NCBI RefSeq assembly: GCF_012928505.1
Contig: NZ_JABBJN010000008.1
Span: forward strand, 91,119-155,118
Direction: 5' to 3'
From: Achromobacter sp. Bel
GTDB lineage: Bacteria; Pseudomonadota; Gammaproteobacteria; Burkholderiales; Burkholderiaceae_B
Length of the DNA stretch: 64,000 nt
The notes beneath the pieces were generated by a model. It made no database searches. It was not told the origin of the DNA and was given only the letters and a program-made list of their open reading frames with translations. Both the position numbers and the translations under genes were made by a program. Position 1 is the first letter of the stretch; each line of letters starts with the position of its first letter. Shown in pieces: positions 8,082 to 17,468 of the stretch.

Positions 8082-8486
8082 TCAGGCCGCTTCGGCTTGG
8101 GCTTCAGGCAGGGCGTAAACGCCCTCTTTGTCATGCACTTCCTGGCCCGTCAGCGGCGGATTGAAGACGCAGATGACGCGCAGCGGCTCCTTGCCGCCGC
8201 ACAGCCAGTGCTCGTCGTTTTCGTTCAGTGCGTAGACCACGCCGGGGCCCAGGTCGTACTTCTTGCCGTCGGCGATGGTCTCGATGGAACCGTCGCCTTC
8301 AATGCACCACACCGCTTCAAGATGGTTCTTGTAGTGAATGTGGGTGCGGCCGCCCGGGAAGATGGTGGTCTCGTGGAAGGAAAAGCCCATTCCGTCCTTC
8401 TTCAGCAGCACGCGGCGGCTGACCCAGGTGTCGGTGCGGACTTCATCGGCGGTGCCGATCACATCTTTGACGTTGCGTACGATCAT
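8082..8486 (-). CDS. ectC: L-ectoine synthase
   Basis: A 134-residue cupin-fold enzyme that cyclises N-gamma-acetyl-2,4-diaminobutyrate to ectoine. The sequence starts MIVRNVKDVIGT and carries the family stretch THIHYKNHLEAVWCIEGDG and ALNENDEHWL, which hold the metal-binding and substrate residues. Length matches the family (about 130). It overlaps the end of ectB by 4 bases, so translation is coupled. Confidence 0.96.
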   Translation of the reverse strand: MIVRNVKDVIGTADEVRTDTWVSRRVLLKKDGMGFSFHETTIFPGGRTHIHYKNHLEAVWCIEGDGSIETIADGKKYDLGPGVVYALNENDEHWLCGGKEPLRVICVFNPPLTGQEVHDKEGVYALPEAQAEAA

Positions 8487-9790
8487 TGGCGTTTTCCTCC
8501 AAATTTCAGGATTCGGGCAGACTGCCCCTCTTCTGCCAGCGCTTCGGCCACGCTGGCCTCGATCACGTCCAGGCCCTTGCTAAGCAATTCTTCCTCGATC
8601 GTCAGCGCGGGCAGCAGCTTCAGCACTTCATCGTGCGCGCCCGAGGTTTCGATGACGACGCCCTTCTTGAAGGCGTTCTGGGCGATGCGGTTGGCCAACG
8701 CGGGCGTCGCGTTGCACACCAGGCCCTGGATCAGGCCGCGGCCGCGCACCGACAAGCCGGCATTGGGATAGCTGTGGACCAGGTTTTCCAACCAATCTCG
8801 GACCTGACGCTCTTTGCGCTGGATCTCGGTGGTGAACGCCGTGTTGGCCCAATAGGTTTCCAGCGCCTGCGTCGCCGTGACGAACGCCAGGTTGTTGCCG
8901 CGGAACGTGCCGCTGTGGGCGCCCGGCTTCCAGATATCCAGTTCGGGCTTCATCAGCACCAGCGACATCGGCAGCCCGAAACCGGACAGCGACTTCGACA
9001 ACGTGATGATGTCCGGGCGGATGCCGGCGGCCTCGAAGCTGAAGAACGTGCCCGTACGGCCGCAGCCGACCTGGATGTCGTCGACGATCAGCAGCATGTC
9101 GTGGCGCTTGCACAGCTTGTCCAGCTCTTTCAGCCAGCGCAGCGTCGCCACGTTGACGCCGCCCTCGCCCTGCACCGTTTCCACGATGACGGCTGCCGGC
9201 TTGTCCATGCCGCTGCTGGGATCTTCCAGCATGCGCTCCAGATACGCCATGGTATCCACGTCCGGACCGAAGTAGCCGTCATAGGGCATGAACGTCGTGT
9301 TGCCCAACGCGTAGCCCGAGGCCTCGCGGAACTTCATGTTGGCCGTCACGGCCAGCGAACCGCCGCTGACGCCATGGAATCCATGGGTGAACGAAATCAC
9401 ATTGGGGCGGCCCTTGACCTGGCGCGCGATCTTCAGCGCGGCTTCCACCGCATTGGTGCCGGTGGGGCCGGTGAACTGCAGCGTGTATTGCCAGTTGCGC
9501 GGCTTGAGCAGCACGCGATCCACCGTCTCCAGGAAACGCTTCTTCGCGCTGGTAGCCATGTCCAGACCGTGGACGACGCCATCCGACTGCACATACTCCA
9601 GCAGCTTTTCCTTGAGAACAGGATTGTTGTGGCCATAGTTCAGCGTGCCCGCGCCGCTGAAGAAATCGATGTACTCGGTGCCTTCTTCATCAATCAGCGT
9701 CGAGCCGCGGGCCTGGCTGAATATCACGGGAAACGACCGAATGTAGCCCCGCACCTCTGATTCCATCCGGTCAAAGATTTTCAAGTCCAT
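8483..9790 (-). CDS. ectB: Diaminobutyrate-2-oxoglutarate transaminase
   Basis: A 435-residue class III, PLP-dependent aminotransferase. It makes L-2,4-diaminobutyrate from aspartate semialdehyde and glutamate, the first committed step of ectoine synthesis. Visible marks include FSGAGTLNYGHNNP near the N-terminus, FTGPTGTNAVEAALK, the DDIQVGCGRTG aspartate segment, and the PLP lysine in ITLSKSLSGFGLPM. GGGAGG precedes the ATG. A 125-base gap separates it from ectA, longer than the other junctions in the operon; I see no promoter or terminator in that gap. Confidence 0.96.
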   Translation of the reverse strand: MDLKIFDRMESEVRGYIRSFPVIFSQARGSTLIDEEGTEYIDFFSGAGTLNYGHNNPVLKEKLLEYVQSDGVVHGLDMATSAKKRFLETVDRVLLKPRNWQYTLQFTGPTGTNAVEAALKIARQVKGRPNVISFTHGFHGVSGGSLAVTANMKFREASGYALGNTTFMPYDGYFGPDVDTMAYLERMLEDPSSGMDKPAAVIVETVQGEGGVNVATLRWLKELDKLCKRHDMLLIVDDIQVGCGRTGTFFSFEAAGIRPDIITLSKSLSGFGLPMSLVLMKPELDIWKPGAHSGTFRGNNLAFVTATQALETYWANTAFTTEIQRKERQVRDWLENLVHSYPNAGLSVRGRGLIQGLVCNATPALANRIAQNAFKKGVVIETSGAHDEVLKLLPALTIEEELLSKGLDVIEASVAEALAEEGQSARILKFGGKRQ

Positions 9791-9915
9791 ATGATTAATC
9801 CTCCCTTTTCATCTGATAAGTCGATAGACGGCCAGCGTCCCTCCGGATGCGTAGACGCATTCGGATCGGCAAAACCATCCCGGTATTTCGATAGGTCCGC
9901 TAGGGTTGCGCCGCC

Positions 9916-10476
9916 CTACGGGGCGGGCAATGCGAACGGGCCTATCCTCAACAGCATCTCGTCGTCATGGTCCGCGCCTCCGAACAATTGCCGGTCGAAG
10001 AACGGCTGCTCGGATACGTGGGCGCCCAGCTCGCCGGCCAGGCCGGTGAAGCTGCGGCGCGATGCCTGGTTGTCAGGCCCCACCGTGGTTTCAAGATGAC
10101 GAACATGCGCGAGCTGCTTGCGTTGCAAGAGTTCGCGAAGCATGGCGCGGCCCAACCGGTGGCCGCGTGCGCGGGCGTGCACCGCGACCTGCCAGACGAA
10201 CAACACGTCAGGCCGGGCCGGGATCACATAAGCGGAGATAAAACCGTCGATACGTCCGCCGGCACTTTCGGCGATGACGCAGGTGTCGCTGAATTGCTCG
10301 CACAGGAGCAAATACGCATAGAGGGAATTCAGGTCGAGTGGCGGGCACTCGGAAATGAGGCGGTGGATGGTGGCGCCGTCTTTGCGATTGGGCAGACGCA
10401 TCGTATGGGTCTGCGCGCGAACCGCCGGCGCCACGGCACTTGAGAGAGTTGGTGTATCCAGTTCGACTGTCTTCAT
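9916..10476 (-). CDS. ectA: L-2,4-diaminobutyric acid acetyltransferase
   Basis: A 186-residue GNAT-fold enzyme that acetylates the gamma-amino group of diaminobutyrate with acetyl-CoA, the second step of ectoine synthesis. The acetyl-CoA loop reads [16 protein letters not shown], and the EctA-specific phrases [19 protein letters not shown] and [11 protein letters not shown] are present. The first 25 residues are a family-variable extension. The ATG overlaps the stop of ectR by 4 bases, so enzyme synthesis is tied to translation of its regulator. Confidence 0.95.
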   Translation of the reverse strand: MKTVELDTPTLSSAVAPAVRAQTHTMRLPNRKDGATIHRLISECPPLDLNSLYAYLLLCEQFSDTCVIAESAGGRIDGFISAYVIPARPDVLFVWQVAVHARARGHRLGRAMLRELLQRKQLAHVRHLETTVGPDNQASRRSFTGLAGELGAHVSEQPFFDRQLFGGADHDDEMLLRIGPFALPAP

Positions 10477-11024
10477 GCAACGATTCCCGATTCTGGGGGT
10501 GCCCCGCCCGTGGGCACTTCAAGGATGGGCGACGCCACGTCACCGTGCGCTTCTGCGGCGACTGCCTGGCCTTCCTGCTCCATCAGCGCCACGATGCGTT
10601 CCAGCGATAGCGTGATCGTGGCTTGCTCGAGTTCAGGCAAGGCGTTCAGCGCGTCAGCCAGGTGCTTTTGCAGCGGCGACGGCGCGCCCTGCGCCAATTC
10701 CCGACCGGCGTCGGTGGCCGTGACAAACACGATGCGACGGTCTTCACGGCCGCGTTCGCGGCGGATGAACCCTTTGTCTTCCAAGCGATCCAGGATGCCG
10801 ACCACCGTGCTCGGGCTGACGTGCATCTCGCGACTGATGGCAGTGGCCGTCATTGGGCCGTTGGCCATCACCGTGCGCAAGCACATCAGCTGGGGCGCGG
10901 TGATGTGACTGACCGCGGACAACTGGCGCGAATGCAATGCGATCGAACGCGTGATGCGGCGCAGGGCCCGCAAGATGCGCAGGTCGTACTGCTGTGTTGG
11001 ATCGGATTGCGCGGGATGGCTCAT
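10473..11024 (-). CDS. ectR: MarR-family regulator of ectoine synthesis, EctR-like
   Basis: A 183-residue protein with a winged helix-turn-helix of the MarR type (about residues 45-125: [57 protein letters not shown]). EctR proteins of halotolerant methylotrophs repress ect genes. Here the gene is first in the operon and overlaps ectA by 4 bases, so autoregulation would set the whole pathway. I choose the ATG at 11024, which gives a normal MarR N-terminus; an upstream in-frame extension would run through the promoter. Confidence 0.85.
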   Translation of the reverse strand: MSHPAQSDPTQQYDLRILRALRRITRSIALHSRQLSAVSHITAPQLMCLRTVMANGPMTATAISREMHVSPSTVVGILDRLEDKGFIRRERGREDRRIVFVTATDAGRELAQGAPSPLQKHLADALNALPELEQATITLSLERIVALMEQEGQAVAAEAHGDVASPILEVPTGGAPPESGIVA

Positions 11025-11049
11025 GGAAATTAAGGGTTCGGTCAAATTG

Positions 11050-11063
11050 ATTTCTACACAAAT
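11050..11063. promoter_or_regulatory. Possible EctR operator
   Basis: ATTT-N6-AAAT inverted repeat (slightly longer if mismatches are allowed) that touches the downstream edge of the ectR -10 element. Position and size suit a MarR-family repressor site. Assignment is inference from location alone. Confidence 0.4.
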
Positions 11064-11090
11064 GATATGCGCCCGACTTATTCGAGTCAA
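11062..11090 (-). promoter_or_regulatory. Promoter of the ectR-ectABCD operon
   Basis: On the minus strand: TTGACT (-35, 11085-11090), exactly 17 bases, then TATCAT (-10, 11062-11067). This is a good sigma-70-type promoter about 40 bases ahead of the ectR start. It is the only clear promoter seen for the five-gene operon. Confidence 0.7.
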
Positions 11091-11219
11091 ACAAAAATCC
11101 CCTGCATGATGTAAATGAATGAACACGGAATTGCAGAAGATGACGGCAGGATTGCCGGACTTGGCACCGTTTCCCCTGGGACCGACGTCAATCGTTCGAC
11201 CTAGTGAAAATCCCCATAT

Positions 11220-11233
11220 AAAACATATGTTTT
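11220..11233. promoter_or_regulatory. AT-rich palindrome before the rpiR-type gene
   Basis: A perfect 14-base palindrome, AAAACATATGTTTT, followed 30 bases after its right half by a near copy of that half (CATTTGTTTTTTA at 11254 against CATATGTTTTTTA at 11224). The pair stands directly upstream of the regulator's ATG in an AT-rich island. It is a plausible autoregulatory operator. Confidence 0.45.
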
Positions 11234-11265
11234 TTTAACAAGACAAGATATACCATTTGTTTTTT

Positions 11266-12222
11266 ATGACAACACAAACCATGACCCTGCCCACCCACGT
11301 CGCCCAGTCCCTCCAGGAAAAACTGGAGTCGCTGCCGCCCGAGCTGCAACGCGCGGCGCATTGGGTCGCGGCGCATCCTGCTGAAGTCGGCTTGTGGTCC
11401 ATGCGCCGGCAGGCCCAGGCGCTGGGCGTGGCGCCCGCCACCATGCTGCGTCTGGCGCGGGCGATTGGCTATGCCAGCTACGAGGCTTTCCGGCAGCCGT
11501 TTCAGCAAGCGCTTGCGGGCGCGGGCAACCCGGGGCTGCGCGACCGCGCCGCCGCCTTGCAGGCCGCGGCGGGCGCCCCTGGTGCGACCGACGCGACCGG
11601 CCATGACGTGCTGACCGGCTACCAGATCCAAGCCATAAGCTCGGTTTGCACCTTGAATCCGCCGGGCACATTCGACGCCGCCGTGCAGACCCTGCTGAAC
11701 GCCCGCCAGGTCGGCTTCCTGGGCACCCGTTCGGCCTTCGGCATCGCATTCCAGATGCGTTATGCGTATCAGCTGGTGCGCCGCAACAGCGTGCTCATCG
11801 ACGGCTTGGGCGGCGCGCCCGCCGAGCAGGCCGACAACCTGGGGGCCGGCGACGCGCTGATCGTCATCTCGCAGGCCCCGTACCCCACAGCCACGGTGCA
11901 ACTGGCCCGCCAGGTCGCCCAGCGCGGAATCGCGTTGATCGCATTGACCGACGACCCGCTGTCGCCGCTGGCCGTCGAGGCCCGACATACGCTGCGGTTC
12001 GCGCCGCCCGACCGCGACGGCGTCCAGGCGCGGCCCGCGCGGCAAGGACCCGGCTCGTTCTTCCACACCACAGCGGGCCTGCTGGGCCTGGCGGAACACT
12101 TGATCGCGCGCCTGACTGCCCGCGGTGGCGCCGACGTCCTGAACCGCCTGACGGAAGTCGAAGAACGGCTGCGCGCCGACAACGTTTACTGGACCGCTCC
12201 CGCCTCGCGGCGGCCGGGCTGA
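11266..12222 (+). CDS. RpiR-family transcriptional regulator with SIS domain
   Basis: A 318-residue regulator. The N-terminal RpiR helix-turn-helix (about 10-85) includes LESLPPELQRAAHWVAAHP and ALGVAPATMLRLARAIGY. A SIS (phosphosugar-type) domain follows (about 125-260), with LLNARQVGFLGTRSA and ALIVISQAPYPTATV. Many RpiR proteins sense sugar phosphates; others regulate amino-acid or compatible-solute use. I start it at the ATG at 11266; a TTG three codons upstream is also open, and neither has a clear ribosome site. It is 42 bases ahead of an aminotransferase gene and a TRAP transporter, which it probably controls. Confidence 0.8.
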   Translation: MTTQTMTLPTHVAQSLQEKLESLPPELQRAAHWVAAHPAEVGLWSMRRQAQALGVAPATMLRLARAIGYASYEAFRQPFQQALAGAGNPGLRDRAAALQAAAGAPGATDATGHDVLTGYQIQAISSVCTLNPPGTFDAAVQTLLNARQVGFLGTRSAFGIAFQMRYAYQLVRRNSVLIDGLGGAPAEQADNLGAGDALIVISQAPYPTATVQLARQVAQRGIALIALTDDPLSPLAVEARHTLRFAPPDRDGVQARPARQGPGSFFHTTAGLLGLAEHLIARLTARGGADVLNRLTEVEERLRADNVYWTAPASRRPG

Positions 12223-12264
12223 GCGCTCCGCCTACCCCTCCAACTCACGCATCACGGAATTACC

Positions 12265-13605
12265 ATGAGCCGAACCCATGTCCTGCATCGTTCCCTACGC
12301 CAGACGCCGCCTGTCGCCGTACGCGGCCAGGGCGTGTGGATCCACGACAGCGCCGGCCGCGCCTATCTGGACGGCTCGGGCGGCGCGGCGGTCTCTTGCC
12401 TGGGGCATAACCACCCCGACATCCAGGCCGCCATGCACGCGCAGATCGACGCGCTGGCTTACGCCCACACCAGCTTTTTCACGACCGACGTCGCCGAGCA
12501 GTTGGCCAACCGCCTGGTGGCCGATGCGCCCGAGGGCATTTCGCATGCGTATTTCGTCTCGGGCGGCTCCGAAGCCGTCGAGGCGGCGCTCAAGATGGCG
12601 CGCCAGTATTTCGTGGAAACGGGTCAGCCGGAACGCCGCCACATCGTGGCGCGGCGCCAGAGCTATCACGGCAACACCCTTGGGGCATTGGCGGTGGGCG
12701 GCAACGCTTGGCGCCGCGCCCAATTCGCACCGCTGCTGATCGACGTCGAACACGTCTCGCCCTGCTACGCCTATCGCGACCAGCGCCCGGACGAAAGCGC
12801 CGAGCAGTACGGCGAGCGGCTGGCGCAGGAACTGGACCAGGCCTTTGAAAAACTGGGGGCCGGCACGGTGATGGCTTTCGTGGCCGAGCCGGTGGTCGGC
12901 GCCACGTCCGGTGCCGTGACCGCGGTGCCCGGCTATTTCCGCCGGATCCGCGAAGTCTGCGACCGCCACGGCGTGCTGCTGATCGCCGACGAAGTGATGT
13001 GCGGCATGGGCCGCACCGGCACGCTGTACGCGGTGGAGCAGGAAGGCGTCGTGCCCGACCTGATCACGATCGCCAAGGGCCTGGGCGGCGGCTACCAGCC
13101 GATCGGCGCGGTAATGGCGCAACAGCGCATCGTAGACGCCATGCAGCAAGGCAGCGGCTTCTTCCAGCATGGCCACACTTACCTCGGCCACGCCATCGCT
13201 TGCGCCGCGTCGCTTGCCGTGCAGGACGTTATCCGTCGCGACAACCTGCTGGCGCGCGTGCGCGGACAGGGCGCGGGCTTGCGCCAGCGGCTGGAACACG
13301 CCCTGGGCGAACATCCGCATGTGGGCGACATCCGCGGCCGCGGGCTGTTCATGGGCCTCGAGCTGGTGCAGGACCGCGGCACGAAGCAGACGTTCGACCC
13401 CGCGTTGACGCTGCATGCGCGGATCAAGCGCGAAGCCATGGCCCGCGGCCTGATGGTCTACCCAATGGGCGGCACCATCGACGGCCGCCAGGGCGACCAC
13501 GTGCTGCTTGCGCCGCCCTTCATCATTACCGACGACGAGCTGGATCAATTGACCGAACGACTGGCCGGCGCCATTGACGCCGCCATTGCAGCGGCCGGCG
13601 CGTAG
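12265..13605 (+). CDS. Class III PLP-dependent aminotransferase, substrate unknown
   Basis: A 446-residue fold-type I aminotransferase. Visible features: YLDGSGGAAVSCLGHNHP near the N-terminus, VSGGSEAVEAALKMARQY (PLP phosphate contact), LLIADEVMCGMGRTG with the cofactor aspartate, and the PLP-binding Lys271 in ITIAKGLGGGYQPIGAV. The family acts on omega-amino groups such as those of diaminobutyrate, GABA, putrescine, beta-alanine or taurine. It is encoded with an RpiR regulator and a TAXI-TRAP importer, so the operon probably imports and transaminates one amine or amino acid. Its nearness to the ectoine operon makes a DoeD-like role in ectoine breakdown possible but unproven. Confidence 0.85.
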   Translation: MSRTHVLHRSLRQTPPVAVRGQGVWIHDSAGRAYLDGSGGAAVSCLGHNHPDIQAAMHAQIDALAYAHTSFFTTDVAEQLANRLVADAPEGISHAYFVSGGSEAVEAALKMARQYFVETGQPERRHIVARRQSYHGNTLGALAVGGNAWRRAQFAPLLIDVEHVSPCYAYRDQRPDESAEQYGERLAQELDQAFEKLGAGTVMAFVAEPVVGATSGAVTAVPGYFRRIREVCDRHGVLLIADEVMCGMGRTGTLYAVEQEGVVPDLITIAKGLGGGYQPIGAVMAQQRIVDAMQQGSGFFQHGHTYLGHAIACAASLAVQDVIRRDNLLARVRGQGAGLRQRLEHALGEHPHVGDIRGRGLFMGLELVQDRGTKQTFDPALTLHARIKREAMARGLMVYPMGGTIDGRQGDHVLLAPPFIITDDELDQLTERLAGAIDAAIAAAGA

Positions 13606-13759
13606 CGCCCGCCTGCACGTGCGGCGGGAGGGATTCGCCGCGCGCCGCCCGCCATGCGGGCACGTGATGATTCGCACAGGACGTCCCGCAGGCTCGCGGG
13701 GCGGCCGACCGCCGGCAAAGACCGGCATATCACGGGGAAAAACCCCATAAGGAGTTTGC

Positions 13760-14764
13760 ATGACCACGTCCGTCAAACATCCCTTGGGCCATCGCAACGC
13801 CTGGACGCTCGCCGCGGCCGGCTTGGCCACGGCATTGCTGTCCATGGCGTCGGCGCCCGCCGCCGCCCAACAGAAGTTCGTCAGCATCGGCACAGGCGGC
13901 GTCACTGGCGTCTACTATGCCGCCGGCGGCGCCATCTGCCGCCTGGTCAACAAAGACCGCGCCTCGCACGGCATCCGCTGTTCAGTCGAATCCACCGGTG
14001 GCTCGGTGTTCAATGCCAACACCATCAAGGCCGGCGAGCTGGACCTGGGCGTGGTGCAGTCCGACGTCGGCTTCAACGCCTACAACGGCGAAGGCCAGTT
14101 CAAGCAGGCCGGCCCCTATCCCAAATTGCGGTCCGTGTTTTCCATCCACCCCGAACCCTTCACCGTCGTCACGCGCAAAGACGCGAACATCAAAAGCTTC
14201 GAGGACCTGAAGGGCAAGCGCTTCAATGTCGGCAACCCGGGCTCGGGCACGCGCGCGTCGATGGAGGAACTACTGGCCACGATGGGCTGGACGATGAAAG
14301 ACTTTTCGCTGGCCTCGGAACTGCGCCCCGACGAGCACGGTTCCGCCGTGTGCGACGGCAAGATCGACGGCTTCTTCTATGGCGTGGGCCACCCGTCGGC
14401 CAACATCCAGGACCCCACCACCAGTTGCGGCGCCAAACTGGTCTCGTTGACCGGCCCGGCGGTGGACAAGCTGGTCGAGAAGTACCCCTACTACGCCCAC
14501 GCCACGATCCCGGCCGGACTGTATCCGAACAACCCTGCGGAAACCAAGACATACGGCGTCACGGCCACGTTCGTCACGTCCGCGGATGTGCCAGACGCCA
14601 CGGTCTACACCGTCGTCAAGGCGGTGTTCGACAACTTCGACGACTTCAAGAAGCTGCATCCGGCGTTCGCCAACCTGAAGCCGGCGGACATGGTGAAGAA
14701 CGGCTTGTCGGCGCCGCTGCATCCCGGAGCTGAGAAGTACTTCAAGGAAAAGGGCCTGCTCTAA
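13760..14764 (+). CDS. TAXI-family TRAP transporter substrate-binding protein
   Basis: A 334-residue periplasmic protein. A signal peptide of about 37 residues ends SAPAAAQQ. The mature N-terminus [26 protein letters not shown] is the TAXI family signature, followed by [11 protein letters not shown] and [20 protein letters not shown] proteins deliver substrates such as glutamate or 2-oxoglutarate to secondary TRAP permeases. AAGGAG lies 5 bases before the ATG. The 154 bases upstream, after the aminotransferase, hold several short GC-rich inverted repeats but no clear terminator, so cotranscription is likely. The fused permease gene follows 85 bases downstream. Confidence 0.92.
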   Translation: MTTSVKHPLGHRNAWTLAAAGLATALLSMASAPAAAQQKFVSIGTGGVTGVYYAAGGAICRLVNKDRASHGIRCSVESTGGSVFNANTIKAGELDLGVVQSDVGFNAYNGEGQFKQAGPYPKLRSVFSIHPEPFTVVTRKDANIKSFEDLKGKRFNVGNPGSGTRASMEELLATMGWTMKDFSLASELRPDEHGSAVCDGKIDGFFYGVGHPSANIQDPTTSCGAKLVSLTGPAVDKLVEKYPYYAHATIPAGLYPNNPAETKTYGVTATFVTSADVPDATVYTVVKAVFDNFDDFKKLHPAFANLKPADMVKNGLSAPLHPGAEKYFKEKGLL

Positions 14765-14849
14765 AGCCCGGCCGGCGCGCGCTTGCCGCTCGCCAGGACA
14801 CAACGCGCGCCGCCCTGCCGGCGCGCGCCATGACACGTAGGGGAATTTC

Positions 14850-17468
14850 ATGACAAAAGAGCCGCACACGCCGGCCCCGGACCTGGAACAGCTTGTCGCC
14901 GACGCCGACCGCGGCGGCCGCACCGTGGGCGGCGTCGCCGGCGCCACGCTGGCTGCGGGCGCGCTGATCTGGTCCTTCTTCCAACTCTGGTACGCCTCGC
15001 CGCTGCCGTTCTCGTTCAACTGGGGCATTTTCAACGACACCGAGGCGCGCGCGCTGCATCTGGGCATCGCGATGTTCCTGGGCTATCTGGCGTACCCGGC
15101 CAGCAAGCGCTCCGCGCGCGACCGCATGCCCTGGTACGACTGGATCCTGGCGCTGGCCGCCGGCTTTTGCGGCAGCTACCTGTATGTCTTCTATAACGAA
15201 TTGGCTGGCCGCCCCGGGCAGCCCACGCCGATGGATGTCGCAACCGCCGTCATCGGCCTGATGCTGCTGCTCGAAGTCACGCGCCGCGCGCTCGGCCTGC
15301 CCATGACCGTGCTGGGCCTGGTGTTCGTGGCCTACGCGTTGGCGGGCCCGTGGCTGCCTGACGTGCTGGCGCACCGAGGCGCGTCGCTCGAACGCCTGAT
15401 GTCGCACATGTGGCTGACCACCGAAGGCGTTTATGGTGTCGCGCTGGGCGTGTCGGTGTCCTACATTTTCATCTTCGTGCTGCTCGGGTCGCTGCTGGAC
15501 AAGTGCGGCGCCGGCAACTACATGATGCAGGTCTCGTTCGCGCTGTTGGGCCATCTGCGCGGCGGGCCGGCCAAAGTGGCCGTGGTGTCCTCGGCGGTCA
15601 ACGGCCTGGTATCCGCCTCGTCGGTGGCCAACGTGGTCACAGGCGGCATCTTCACGATCCCCCTCATGAAGAAGGCCGGCTATGGCGGCGTGCGGGCCGG
15701 CGCAATCGAGACCGCGTCATCCGTCAATGGCCAGATCATGCCCCCCGTCATGGGCGCGGCCGCCTTCCTGATGATCGAATACGTCGGCATCCCCTACACG
15801 GACATCATCCGCCACGCGATCCTGCCCGCGGCGATCTCCTATATCGCGCTGTTCTACATCGTCCACCTTGAAGCGCTGAAGCTGGGCATCCAGCCGATGA
15901 TGGCCGCAGGGCCCCCGCGCACGCCGCTGCAGAAGCTGGCGGGATGGGGCATGGGGATCAGCGGCACGCTGCTGGTGATGGGCGCGGCCTATTGGATCGG
16001 CACCGGCGTGCAGGCGGTGGCGGGTGCCGCGGCCATCTGGATCCTGCTGGCGATCCTGGCGGCGCTCTACCTGTGGCTGTTGCGCGTGGCCGCGGCGCAT
16101 CCCGACCTGCCGCAGGACATCGACGTCCATCATCCCGTGCGCCCGCTACCCTGGCCCACCGTACGCGCCGGGCTGTATTTCCTGATTCCGATCGGCATCC
16201 TGGTGTGGTGCCTGAGCGTTGAACAACTGTCCGCGGGCCTGTCCGCTTTCTGGGCGGCGATGGCGATGCTGTTCCAGATGGTGACGCAGCGTCCATTGAT
16301 CGCCTGGTTCCGCAAGCAGGACGCGGCCCCGGCATGGCGCCAGGGCTGGCGCGACGCCATCGGCGGCCTGCAGGACGGCGCGCGCAACATGATCGGCATC
16401 GCCATCGCGTGCGGCACGGCTGGCCTGATCGTGGGCGCCATCACGCTGACCGGCCTGGGCCTGCGCATGACTGCCTTCGTCGAACTGGTGTCCATGGGCA
16501 ACGTGCTGCTGATGCTGATCTTCACCGCGCTGGTCTGCCTGATCCTGGGCCTGGGCATGCCCACGACCGCGAACTACATCCTGATGGCGACATTGATGGC
16601 GCCGGTGGTCGTGGAACTGGGCGCGCAGAACGGCCTGGTTATCCCGCTGATCGCCGTGCACATGTTCGTGTTCTATTACGGCATCATGGCCGACATCACG
16701 CCGCCCGTGGGCCTGGCCACGTTCGCGGCGGCGGCGATATCGGGCGAAGACCCGATCAAGACCGGCATCCAGGGGGTCACGTACGCCGCGCGCACCGCCA
16801 TCCTGCCGTTCATGTTCGTATTCAACCCGGCCCTGCTGCTGATCGACGTCAACTATGGATGGGAGCTGGCGCTGGTCGTGGCGGGCGCGACGTTGGCGTC
16901 CCTGATCTTCGCCGCCGCCACCATGCGGTGGTTCCGTACGCGCTGCACCTGGGCTGAAGTGGGCGTGCTGCTGCTGGCGGCGTTCATGCTGTTCCGCCCC
17001 GACTGGTTCATGGACCATCTCGCGCCGCAGTACGAAAGCCGTCCCGCCGCCGACATGCAGACAATCGCCGCCGCCATGCCGGACAACGGCCGACTGATCG
17101 TGGTGCTGCGGGGGATCAATCTGGAAGGCGATGAGCTCACCAAGACCGTCGCCGTCGCCTTGCCCGCGCTGGAGGCGGGCGCCGATGCGTCGGGCGCCGG
17201 ACGCCAGCGCCTGGCCGAGGCCGGCGTGACGCTGATGAGCCTGGGCGGCCAGACCCAGATCGGCGGCGTGCGGTTCGGCAGCCGCGCCCAGCGCTCGGGT
17301 TGGGAACAAGGCTGGGACGTGCTGGAAGTCAAAGCGCCCAATCCGCAGCGCTGGTCGGACCATTGGGTCTACCTGCCCGCGTTACTGCTGCTGGCCGGCA
17401 TGTGGATGTGGCAAGGCAGGCGGGACGGCGGCGCCGCGGTCGGGCGGCTGCGCGCGCGCTCAGCCTGA
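14850..17468 (+). CDS. TRAP transporter fused permease (DctQ-DctM fusion)
   Basis: An 872-residue inner-membrane protein that joins the small (4-helix) and large (12-helix) TRAP permease subunits, as is usual for TAXI systems. The first 180 residues hold the small-subunit helices. About 190-700 is the DctM-type domain, with VVSSAVNGLVSASSVANVVTG, ASSVNGQIMPPVMGAAAF and LGLGMPTTANYI, the typical conserved loops. The C-terminal 150 residues form a soluble domain seen in this subfamily. It uses the sodium gradient to import the ligand captured by the preceding binding protein. Its stop codon abuts, with no gap, the stop of the convergent DUF418 gene. Confidence 0.93.
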   Translation: MTKEPHTPAPDLEQLVADADRGGRTVGGVAGATLAAGALIWSFFQLWYASPLPFSFNWGIFNDTEARALHLGIAMFLGYLAYPASKRSARDRMPWYDWILALAAGFCGSYLYVFYNELAGRPGQPTPMDVATAVIGLMLLLEVTRRALGLPMTVLGLVFVAYALAGPWLPDVLAHRGASLERLMSHMWLTTEGVYGVALGVSVSYIFIFVLLGSLLDKCGAGNYMMQVSFALLGHLRGGPAKVAVVSSAVNGLVSASSVANVVTGGIFTIPLMKKAGYGGVRAGAIETASSVNGQIMPPVMGAAAFLMIEYVGIPYTDIIRHAILPAAISYIALFYIVHLEALKLGIQPMMAAGPPRTPLQKLAGWGMGISGTLLVMGAAYWIGTGVQAVAGAAAIWILLAILAALYLWLLRVAAAHPDLPQDIDVHHPVRPLPWPTVRAGLYFLIPIGILVWCLSVEQLSAGLSAFWAAMAMLFQMVTQRPLIAWFRKQDAAPAWRQGWRDAIGGLQDGARNMIGIAIACGTAGLIVGAITLTGLGLRMTAFVELVSMGNVLLMLIFTALVCLILGLGMPTTANYILMATLMAPVVVELGAQNGLVIPLIAVHMFVFYYGIMADITPPVGLATFAAAAISGEDPIKTGIQGVTYAARTAILPFMFVFNPALLLIDVNYGWELALVVAGATLASLIFAAATMRWFRTRCTWAEVGVLLLAAFMLFRPDWFMDHLAPQYESRPAADMQTIAAAMPDNGRLIVVLRGINLEGDELTKTVAVALPALEAGADASGAGRQRLAEAGVTLMSLGGQTQIGGVRFGSRAQRSGWEQGWDVLEVKAPNPQRWSDHWVYLPALLLLAGMWMWQGRRDGGAAVGRLRARSA

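Noticed and set aside
12265..13605. Confident DoeD call (ectoine degradation transaminase)
   Set aside because: The position near ect genes is suggestive, but doeA and doeB are absent, the regulator is RpiR rather than DoeX or EnuR, and class III aminotransferases cannot be told apart by motif reading.
12295..13905. Long open frame of 536 codons on the minus strand opposite the aminotransferase
   Set aside because: Same reason: an antisense artefact without motifs, and it would run across the TAXI gene start. The plus-strand aminotransferase has all active-site motifs.
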